64,000 nt of DNA. Source: Noviherbaspirillum sp. UKPF54 (GTDB taxonomy: Bacteria > Pseudomonadota > Gammaproteobacteria > Burkholderiales > Burkholderiaceae_D). The position numbers were made by a program, and so were the translations under genes. This document shows, in pieces, positions 54,670 through 62,103 of this stretch. A model generated the notes under the pieces. That model had not been told where the DNA came from and searched no databases. It saw nothing but the letters and a program-made list of their open reading frames with translations. Position 1 is the first letter of the stretch. Each line of letters opens with the position of its first letter. Location: the NCBI RefSeq assembly GCF_007874125.1, contig NZ_CP040128.1:2232001-2296000 (forward strand), given 5' to 3'.

Positions 54670-54784
54670 GCATGACCGGCGGCAAAGGAACGCGCAACAA
54701 GCTACGTCCATGCGTTAAATCTCTTGCCTCGTGCCGCTGGTAAAATTTCTCCATCTCATGTTCTGCCGCACGGCAAAATCTCCC

Positions 54785-57700
54785 ATGTCCAGCGCCCTGT
54801 CGAAGCGACTCTCCTCCCTCCTGCACCATGCCGCGTTTCGACGCGCTTGCATCACGCTGGGCGTCTTGCTTCTGCTGTACAGCCTCGCCGGTTTCGTCGT
54901 GCTGCCGTTCGTTATCAAGTCGCAGGCCGAAACGCTGTTCGCGGAAAAGCTCCACCGGCGCGGGACCCTCGGCGAGGTCAAGGTCAACCCGTTTGCCCTT
55001 ACCGTGAGCGTGCGCGACTTCAAGCTGATGGAACCGCAAGGCAACGCCACTTTCGCCTCGTTCGACGCGCTCGTCGTCAACCTGTCGACCGAATCCCTGT
55101 TCCGCCTGGCGCCGGTGGTGCAGCAGGTCCGCCTGGACAAACCCTATGTGCATCTGGAACGCACCGCTTCCCACCGCTACAACATCGACGACCTGATCGA
55201 ACTGGCGACCAGCCAGCCCCCGTCGCCGCAACCTGCTCGCTTTTCCGTCAACAATATCCTCATCGATAACGGCCGCGTCGACTTCCAGGACCGGCCGGGC
55301 CACGCCTCCCATGCCGTCACCGACGTCTCGCTGGGCATCCCCTTCATTTCGTCGCTGCCGTCGCAGGTGGGCATCTTCGTCGAACCGCTGCTGCGCATGC
55401 AGGTTGATGGCTCGCCGCTGGAACTCAAGGGCAAGGCGCGTCCGTTCGCGCAGGACAGGGACGCCGTGGTGGAACTGAACCTCGACGGACTGGACCTGAC
55501 CCGCTATGTCGAGTACCTGCCGTTCGAACCCGGCGCGACGCTGCGCAGCGCGCGCCTCGATACCCGCCTGAACGCCAGCTTCCGCCAACTGAAGGATGGC
55601 GCGCCGGAACTCCTGCTGGCCGGCAGCGCCGCGCTCAAGTCGGTGCAGCTCGTCGAGAAAAACGGCGCGCCCCTCCTGAAGCTGCCGGAACTGGCCGTCA
55701 CCCTGGGCAGCACCAATGCATTCGGCGGCACAGTCGCCTTGAGCAAAGTTGCGTTGAACGGCCTGGAAATGGAACTGACGCGCGGCCGCGACGGCCGGCT
55801 CAACCTGCAGCGCCTGTTGCCTGCGCCGGCCGCCAAGCCGGATAGCCGGCCGGCTGCGCCCTCGACGCCGCTGCGCATCGCGCTCGACGATCTGGAAATC
55901 CGCAACGGCGCCGTGCGCTACGCGGACGACACCGGCACGCGCCCGCTACGCGCCGGCGTCGAGAAATTCGCGCTGAAGCTGCACAAGCTTGCCGTCGACA
56001 CCGGCAAGAAGACGGTCGGCATCGGCGATGCCGTGTCGGACAATGCCGCGCTGCTCCTGCGCCAGGGCAAACCCGGCGCGGCGGCTGCACCTGCGCCGAA
56101 CAAGCCGCAGGCGCCCGCCGCGCAGGATAGCGGGCCGGCCTACGCGGTGAGCGTCGGCAGGCTGCGCATCGACAACTGGTCGGCGCGGCTGGAAGACCAG
56201 AACGCGCCGCAGCCGATCGTGACGACGATCGCACCGCTGAGCGTTTCGGTGCAGGACGCGTCGACCGCATCCTCGGCGCCGGCGCGCGTGGCGCTCAAGG
56301 CAAGCGTCAACAAGAACGGCCGGCTGGCCGCCGACGGCAGCCTCGGCCTCGCGCCGTTCCGCGCCGACCTGGCGCTCGACCTGAACGGCGTCGATCTCCT
56401 TCCGCTGCAGCCGCTGGTCGAGGACAGGATCAACCTGCGCGTCACGCGCGCCAGCCTGACCTCCAAGGGCAAGCTGCAACTCGATACGGCGCGGGACGGC
56501 AGCCTGCAAGGCGGCTTCAAGGGCGACGCCAGCCTGACCAACCTGGCGACCGTGGATGAAATCAGCGGCAACGACTTCCTGCGCTGGAAGTCGCTTTCCG
56601 CTGGCGGCATGGATGTGCGGCTCGCGCCGTTTTCGCTGGCCGTGGACCACCTCGCGCTGGCGGACTTCTTCGCCCGCATCATCATCGATCCGTCCGGGCG
56701 CATCAATCTGCAGGACATCGTGCGCGGCGATGCGGAAGACCGGCGGAGCCTCACCGAGGCAGACAGTGCCCGTGCCGGCGGCAAGCAGCCCGGCACCGCC
56801 GCCGAATCAAAGGGCGAATCAAAACATGCAATGCCCCCGATTAGCATCCGCAAGCTCACTTTCGAGGGCGGCCGGGTACGCTTCTCCGACAACTTCATCA
56901 AGCCCAATTATTCGGCCAGCCTGAGCAATCTCGGCGGCGTGGTGTCCGGCCTGTCCTCCGATCCGTCGGCCAGCGCGGGCGTGGACTTGCGCGGCGAAGT
57001 CAACCGCGCGCCGCTGTCGATCGTCGGGCGCATCCAGCCGCTGCGCAAGGACCTGCTGCTGGACCTGCAAGCCAACGTGCGCGGCATGGAACTGGCCGAC
57101 CTGTCACCCTACGCCGACCGCTACATCGGCTACGGCATCGAGAAGGGCAAGCTGTCCTTCGAGGTCGCCTACCACGTCGAGAACCGCCAGCTCAACGCGG
57201 CCAACCGGCTCATCCTCGACCAGCTCACGCTGAGCGAGCGCAGCGCCAGTTCCCCCGCCACCAAGCTCCCCGTCAAGCTGGCGATCGCGCTGCTGCAGGA
57301 CAGCAACGGCGTCATCGACGTCAACGTGCCGGTCGACGGATCGCTCGACGATCCGCATTTCTCGGTCGGCGGCATCGTCCTCAAGGTGATCGGCAACGCC
57401 ATCGTCAAGGCGGTCAGCAAGCCGTTCGCCCTGCTCGGCTCGATGTTCGGCAGCGGCGCGGAACTGTCGTCGCTGCCGTTCGAGCCCGGGCGCGCCGTCG
57501 TCCGGCCTTCCGCCGAGCCCGCGCTCAATACGCTCGCCAAGGCGCTGGCCGCCCGCCCCGCCCTGCAGCTGGAAATCACCGGCTGGGCCGACCGGGCGTC
57601 GGACTTCGAAGGCTTGAAGCGTGCCGCCATCGACCGCAAGCTGCGCGCGCTCAAGCAAAAGGACTTGCAGACGAAAGGACAGTTTTTCGAAATGTCGGGC

Positions 57701-58030
57701 ATCACTGTCACGCCCGAGGAATACCCTGCCCTGCTGGCGCGCGTCTACAAGGAGGAAAAGTTTGCCAAGCCGCGCAATGTGATCGGCCTGCAAAAAGCCT
57801 TGCCGCAAGCGGACATGGAAAACCTGATCAAGGAAAATACGCCGATCGACGAGGATGACTTGAATGCCCTCGCCAACCGGCGCGCGCAAGCCGTCAAGGA
57901 CTGGCTGATCAAGTTCGGCAAGATCCCCGGCGAGCGCATCTTCATCCTCGCCTCCAAGGCTGGGCAGCAGGAAGCGAAGGCAGGCGGGAGCCCAGCCGCG
58001 CTGAGCAAGGTGGAATTTTCGCTAAGGTAG
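54785..58030 (+). CDS. DUF748 / AsmA-like membrane-spanning envelope protein
   Basis: About 1081 residues from ATG 54785 (GTG 54731 and ATG 54758 are also in frame; no start has a clear ribosome site). One N-terminal membrane anchor (about residues 22-45) is followed by repeated AsmA/DUF748-like beta-rich segments (e.g. TRYVEYLPFEPGATLRSA, LSPYADRYIGYGIEKGKLSF). Near the C terminus an OmpA-like motif is split by an insertion (GWADRASDF..., then LANRRAQAVKDWLIKFGKIPGERIFIL). Proteins of this class are thought to span the periplasm and move lipids or help envelope assembly. It lies downstream of yegD by 115 bp and ends in a stem-loop. Confidence 0.84.
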   Translation: MSSALSKRLSSLLHHAAFRRACITLGVLLLLYSLAGFVVLPFVIKSQAETLFAEKLHRRGTLGEVKVNPFALTVSVRDFKLMEPQGNATFASFDALVVNLSTESLFRLAPVVQQVRLDKPYVHLERTASHRYNIDDLIELATSQPPSPQPARFSVNNILIDNGRVDFQDRPGHASHAVTDVSLGIPFISSLPSQVGIFVEPLLRMQVDGSPLELKGKARPFAQDRDAVVELNLDGLDLTRYVEYLPFEPGATLRSARLDTRLNASFRQLKDGAPELLLAGSAALKSVQLVEKNGAPLLKLPELAVTLGSTNAFGGTVALSKVALNGLEMELTRGRDGRLNLQRLLPAPAAKPDSRPAAPSTPLRIALDDLEIRNGAVRYADDTGTRPLRAGVEKFALKLHKLAVDTGKKTVGIGDAVSDNAALLLRQGKPGAAAAPAPNKPQAPAAQDSGPAYAVSVGRLRIDNWSARLEDQNAPQPIVTTIAPLSVSVQDASTASSAPARVALKASVNKNGRLAADGSLGLAPFRADLALDLNGVDLLPLQPLVEDRINLRVTRASLTSKGKLQLDTARDGSLQGGFKGDASLTNLATVDEISGNDFLRWKSLSAGGMDVRLAPFSLAVDHLALADFFARIIIDPSGRINLQDIVRGDAEDRRSLTEADSARAGGKQPGTAAESKGESKHAMPPISIRKLTFEGGRVRFSDNFIKPNYSASLSNLGGVVSGLSSDPSASAGVDLRGEVNRAPLSIVGRIQPLRKDLLLDLQANVRGMELADLSPYADRYIGYGIEKGKLSFEVAYHVENRQLNAANRLILDQLTLSERSASSPATKLPVKLAIALLQDSNGVIDVNVPVDGSLDDPHFSVGGIVLKVIGNAIVKAVSKPFALLGSMFGSGAELSSLPFEPGRAVVRPSAEPALNTLAKALAARPALQLEITGWADRASDFEGLKRAAIDRKLRALKQKDLQTKGQFFEMSGITVTPEEYPALLARVYKEEKFAKPRNVIGLQKALPQADMENLIKENTPIDEDDLNALANRRAQAVKDWLIKFGKIPGERIFILASKAGQQEAKAGGSPAALSKVEFSLR

Positions 58031-58039
58031 CCGAGCCGG

Positions 58040-58068
58040 TTTCCACCACCGCGGCGCGGTGATGGAAA
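58040..58068 (+). terminator. Stem-loop after the DUF748 gene
   Basis: Thirteen-base arms TTTCCACCACCGC (58040-58052) and GCGGTGATGGAAA (58056-58068) pair with one G-T or mismatch, with loop GGC, starting 9 bp after the stop. It is followed only by a weak T-rich stretch (TCTTG), so it is probably a terminator. Confidence 0.6.
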
Positions 58069-58103
58069 TCTTGCATTGCTGCCATCCCTTGCCTCCGCAA
58101 TCT

Positions 58104-58128
58104 GTTACGTAACGTCACATTTGTTACG
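58104..58128. promoter_or_regulatory. GTTACGTAAC palindrome and repeated TGTTACG
   Basis: A perfect 10-bp palindrome GTTACGTAAC (58104-58113) and a second TGTTACG (58122-58128; the first copy is 58103-58109) lie about 130-155 bp upstream of the beta-helix lipoprotein start. They could be an operator for that gene. Confidence 0.35.
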
Positions 58129-58161
58129 CTAGAGCAAGCCCTTTAACGCCAGGGCTTGCCA

Positions 58162-58178
58162 ATGCGGCATTGCCGCAT
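58162..58178. repeat. Short inverted repeat ATGCGG-N5-CCGCAT
   Basis: Perfect 6-bp arms with a 5-nt loop lie 79-95 bp before the beta-helix lipoprotein start. It is likely a small leader hairpin. Function unknown. Confidence 0.45.
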
Positions 58179-58256
58179 GTCAAGTGACAATGGTGAAATT
58201 AAGCCTTCTTCCATTGCCTGACTGCTTCCGTGTTTCGGGAAGCATCTTCCAGATTC

Positions 58257-60038
58257 ATGATCAACTCCCCCCACCGTCTCCGCCCGGCCGTTTCGCTCGT
58301 CCTGTGTACGTCTTTTGCGATCGGCATGACTGGCTGCGGCGGCTCCGGCTCTCCCGCCGCGACCCCATCCGCTTCCGCAGCCGCCACCACCGGGACCACG
58401 CCGGCCGCCAGCGCCGCGCCTTCCGCAGTGCAGTCGCCGGCGGAGGCCATCGCCGCCCCCGACCTGACGCAGCCGGCGCTGGCGCTGCCCGCCAATATCG
58501 CCAATGGCAGCGTGGTGTCGCTGCAGTGCGGCCGGACCTATTCCGGCACGCTGGACCTTGCCGGCAAGTCGAACGTGACCGTCAGGACCGAAGGCGGCTG
58601 CGGCAAGGCCGTCATCACGCCCGGCCAGGCGATCGACGGATGGAGCCTATACCAGGGCAACATCTATTCGGCGCCCATTGCCTTCGACGCGGCGCAAGTG
58701 CTTGTCGACGGGCAGCCGCTGGCGCGCGCACACTGGCCGTCGCGTTCGCAAACCTGGGCCAGGGCCGGCAGCTCCAGCGGCGCTTCGCTCGCCTATCCAA
58801 TGCCGAACGGCGACCTGGCCGGCGCCACCCTGCTGTTCCGCCCCAACGACTGGGCGATCGAGGCGCGCACCATCACCGGCTATTCGGCAGGCTCGATGAG
58901 CCTGGCCTCGACGGGCAAGGTCTCGTTCGACGGCTACGCGCTTTCCGGACAGCCGGACTTTTACGTGGAAGGCAAGCTGTGGATGCTCGACGAGCCCGGC
59001 GAATGGGCAGTGTCCGGCGGCCGGCTGTACGTCTGGACGGCCGACGGCAAGTCGCCGCAAGGACGGGTGGTGGCTTCGCCCGACCGCGACGGCATCAACG
59101 CGCGCAATGCGCAGGGAATCACGGTCGACGGCGTGAGCATCTATGCCGCCGCCAACGGCATCAACGCGCTCGACGCGAAGAACCTGCGCGTGACGGCCAC
59201 CGATATCGCCAACTCCTCCGAAAACGGCATCCTCAATTCCGGCGGTTCGGGGCTGTATGTCGACGGCGCCAGCATCAGGAACTCGCGGCATGACGCGATT
59301 GCCGTCAAGTGGGGCGGCGGCGGGGATACCGTGCGCAATTCGACCATCGACGCATCCGGCGTGATCGGCATGCCGACCAATGCCCACGCGGCGGTCAACC
59401 TGACCGTGGGCGTCGGCTCGACCGTCAGCAACAACACCGTCACCAATTCCGGCTATATCGGCATCCGTGCGTTCCGCAATGCCAGCGTGACGCAGAACAC
59501 GGTGGACGGCGCCTGCATGGTCCTGACCGACTGCGGCGGCATGTACTTTTACACGGACGACGGCCAGGCGCTCAATACCGTGGTCGACGGCAACACGATT
59601 GCCAATGTCGGCGGCAGCCAGAAACTGGCATGGGCGATCGATCTCGACGCCGCCAGCGGCGTCACCGTGTCGAACAACACGATCACCGCCAGCGCCAACG
59701 GCATGCAGCTCCATGACGGCGGCGGCAACACGATCAGCGGCAACCGCTTCTCGGCGAGCCGTCAGGCCCACATCCAGATGGACGAGGACGGCAGCGCGCC
59801 CAGCGTGCGCAACAATGTCGTGAAAAACAATGTCTTTACGTCGAAGAACGGCGAAGAGACGTATCGCATCAGCAGCACGCTGGGCGCGGATTCGGTGGCA
59901 CAGTTCGCCGCATACAGCGACAACGCCTATACCAGTTCCTCCGCCACCTTCGCCAACTTCAATGGCGAGCTGCTGAACTACACGCAATGGAAGGCGCGCA
60001 CGGGACAGGACGCGTCGTCGACGTTCCAGGCGCAGTAG
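58257..60038 (+). CDS. Secreted right-handed parallel beta-helix lipoprotein
   Basis: About 593 residues from ATG 58257 (GTG 58230 is in frame). A lipoprotein signal ends in the lipobox IGMTGC. An Ala/Ser/Thr/Pro-rich linker of about 50 residues follows, then repeated coils of a right-handed beta-helix (NosD/pectate-lyase-like) with Asn/Gly-rich turns: GITVDGVSIYAAANGINAL, NGILNSGGSGLYVDGASI, STVSNNTVTNSGYIGIRAF, GVTVSNNTITASANGMQLHDGGGNTISGNRF. Members are polysaccharide lyases, epimerases or adhesins; no specific substrate is decided. It is transcribed alone, convergent with the chemoreceptor. Confidence 0.85.
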   Translation: MINSPHRLRPAVSLVLCTSFAIGMTGCGGSGSPAATPSASAAATTGTTPAASAAPSAVQSPAEAIAAPDLTQPALALPANIANGSVVSLQCGRTYSGTLDLAGKSNVTVRTEGGCGKAVITPGQAIDGWSLYQGNIYSAPIAFDAAQVLVDGQPLARAHWPSRSQTWARAGSSSGASLAYPMPNGDLAGATLLFRPNDWAIEARTITGYSAGSMSLASTGKVSFDGYALSGQPDFYVEGKLWMLDEPGEWAVSGGRLYVWTADGKSPQGRVVASPDRDGINARNAQGITVDGVSIYAAANGINALDAKNLRVTATDIANSSENGILNSGGSGLYVDGASIRNSRHDAIAVKWGGGGDTVRNSTIDASGVIGMPTNAHAAVNLTVGVGSTVSNNTVTNSGYIGIRAFRNASVTQNTVDGACMVLTDCGGMYFYTDDGQALNTVVDGNTIANVGGSQKLAWAIDLDAASGVTVSNNTITASANGMQLHDGGGNTISGNRFSASRQAHIQMDEDGSAPSVRNNVVKNNVFTSKNGEETYRISSTLGADSVAQFAAYSDNAYTSSSATFANFNGELLNYTQWKARTGQDASSTFQAQ

Positions 60039-60041
60039 GTT

Positions 60042-60087
60042 CCGGCATCATTCATGCCGGCGACGCCGGGCGCAGGGAGCGCCCGGC
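60042..60087. terminator. Two consecutive stem-loops in a convergent gap
   Basis: CCGGCAT / ATGCCGG (60042-60060) and GCCGGGCGC / GCGCCCGGC (60065-60087) stand in tandem between the stops of the beta-helix gene and the chemoreceptor. Both stems are perfect. They likely shield the two convergent transcripts from each other. Confidence 0.6.
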
Positions 60088-60095
60088 ATGGTGAA

Positions 60096-61841
60096 TCAGA
60101 ACTCTTCCCAGCCGTCCGCAGCGGATGCCGGCGGCAGCGCGCGTGCCGGGATGGCCGGCGCGGCGGCCTTCGCGGTAGCCTTTGTGGCGCGCTTCGGAGC
60201 GACCACCTTCAATGCCGGCTCGGCGCGGGCGGGCGCAGATACCGATGCAGACGCCGGCGCTGCTGCAGGCCGCATGGCGGCATCGTCGGCCGTCAGCTTG
60301 AACACCTGCACCGCCTGGGCCAGTTCCTCGGCCTGCTTGTGCATCGATTCCGCCGCGGCGGCCGCCTCTTCCACCAGCGCGGCGTTCTGCTGCGTCACCT
60401 GATCCATCTGCGCGATAGCCTGGTTGACGTGTTCGATGCCGTTGTTCTGTTCCTGGCTGGCCGCGGCGATTTCCCCGATCAGGTCGGCCACGCGGGTGAC
60501 GCTGGCGACGACTTCCTGCATCGTCGCGCCGGCCTGGTCGACCAGGCCGGTGCCGGCGTGCACCTTGTCCACCGAGTCGCCGATCAGCTCCTTGATTTCC
60601 TTGGCTGCCGACGCCGAGCGCTGCGCCAGCGTGCGCACCTCCGCCGCCACGACCGCGAAGCCGCGCCCCTGCTCGCCGGCACGGGCCGCTTCCACCGCCG
60701 CGTTCAACGCCAGGATATTGGTCTGGAAGGCGATGCCGTCGATCACGCCGATGATGTCGACGATCTTGCGTGACGACTCGTTGATGGCGGCCATGGTATC
60801 GACCACCTCCGCCACCACGGCGCCGCCCTTGCCGGCGACTTCCGACGCCACAACCGCCATCTGGTTGGCCTGGCGCGCATTGTCGGCATTCTGCTTCACG
60901 GTCGAGGTCAGCTCGTCCATCGAGGAAGCGGTTTCTTCCAGCGATGCCGCCTGCTGCTCGGTGCGCGATGACAGGTCGAGATTGCCGGCCGCCATTTCGT
61001 TGGTGGCGGAGGTGATGGCATCGGTTCCGGTGCGGACCTTGCTCACGATGCCCAGCAGGCTTTCCTGCATGGTCTTCATGGCGAACAGCAGGCTGGACCT
61101 GTCGCCCGGCTTGACCTTGACCGGCTCCGACAGGTCGCCGGCGGCAATCCTGCGCGCCACCTCGGCCGCATCCTGCGGGTCGCCGCCGACCGCCCGGTTG
61201 AGGCTGTGGATCACGAGCAGGACCGCGCCGTTCAGGAAAATGCCGACCACGGCCAGCGCGAGAAACGCCTGCCAGAAGTCCCGGACCGTGGCGTCGGACA
61301 GGTCATCCAGGTAGACGCCGGTCACGACCGACCAGTCCCAGGGCTTGAAGGTCAGGACGTAGGATCCCTTGGGAAAGACCTTGGACTGGTCGGGATGTCC
61401 CGGTTTCGCCCACACATATTCGACCCACCCTTCTCCCGTGCTCTTGGCGATGGCGGCCATGTCACGGAACAGGTAATTCCCTTGCGGGTCCTTGTAGTCC
61501 GCGAGGGTCGAGCCGTCCATTTCCGGCTTCATCGGATGCATGATCATCTTGGGCTCGGAAGAGACGACGGTCAGGTAGCCGTCCTTGCCGAAGCGCACCG
61601 CCTTGATGCGGGCCAGCGCCTGTTTTTTCGCCTCGTCGACCGTCAGCGTGCCGGCAGTCGCCAGCGCCTCGTATTCCCTGGCGATCGATACGCCGATCTC
61701 GGTCGCGTACTTCAGCGACAGCTGCCGCTCTTCCAGGCGGCGCTGCTTGTTGTGATAGATGTCGGCTCCCGTGATTGCCCACAGGGCAACCCAGCAAACC
61801 ACGAGCGGGGCAAAAAGCTTGGTACGAAAAGACAGCTTCAT
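60096..61841 (-). CDS. Methyl-accepting chemotaxis protein with single Cache domain and CheR-type tail
   Basis: A 581-residue chemoreceptor: TM1 (about residues 7-27), a periplasmic single Cache domain (about 33-190, [20 protein letters not shown]), TM2 (about 191-213), HAMP, and the cytoplasmic signalling hairpin (about 300-520) with the tip [36 protein letters not shown]. The last five residues GWEEF resemble the C-terminal pentapeptide (xWxxF) that tethers CheR/CheB, joined by a flexible Ala/Pro linker. It likely senses a small carboxylate or similar ligand. It is transcribed alone; no che genes are nearby. Confidence 0.93.
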   Translation of the reverse strand: MKLSFRTKLFAPLVVCWVALWAITGADIYHNKQRRLEERQLSLKYATEIGVSIAREYEALATAGTLTVDEAKKQALARIKAVRFGKDGYLTVVSSEPKMIMHPMKPEMDGSTLADYKDPQGNYLFRDMAAIAKSTGEGWVEYVWAKPGHPDQSKVFPKGSYVLTFKPWDWSVVTGVYLDDLSDATVRDFWQAFLALAVVGIFLNGAVLLVIHSLNRAVGGDPQDAAEVARRIAAGDLSEPVKVKPGDRSSLLFAMKTMQESLLGIVSKVRTGTDAITSATNEMAAGNLDLSSRTEQQAASLEETASSMDELTSTVKQNADNARQANQMAVVASEVAGKGGAVVAEVVDTMAAINESSRKIVDIIGVIDGIAFQTNILALNAAVEAARAGEQGRGFAVVAAEVRTLAQRSASAAKEIKELIGDSVDKVHAGTGLVDQAGATMQEVVASVTRVADLIGEIAAASQEQNNGIEHVNQAIAQMDQVTQQNAALVEEAAAAAESMHKQAEELAQAVQVFKLTADDAAMRPAAAPASASVSAPARAEPALKVVAPKRATKATAKAAAPAIPARALPPASAADGWEEF

Positions 61842-62103
61842 GTCGAATCTTCCGGAAAAGGGGACGATGGTTCAAATGAAAATCGGTGCTGCTGCAACAA
61901 GGGCGAAGGAGACAATCACCCTATCTCGCGCATGGACAATATTTTATCTTACGCTTGTTGCCTTATGGAAAACTTACTCTAAATCAATTTTATTCATGCG
62001 ATAGCCGGGCAGCACGGCGGTGCGGGCGATGCTGCGACAGGCCCGCGCTGAACTTTGCCCGCGCCGCATCCTCTGACGGGAACGATCGCAAGGAGGCATT
62101 GCA

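Noticed and set aside
58647..59987. 446-codon minus-strand open frame
   Set aside because: Antisense of the beta-helix lipoprotein gene; the repeat pattern simply mirrors the Asn/Gly repeats.
58257..60038. Repeats in the beta-helix gene as a CRISPR-like or VNTR array
   Set aside because: The repeats are imperfect protein-level coils within one reading frame and lack constant spacers.
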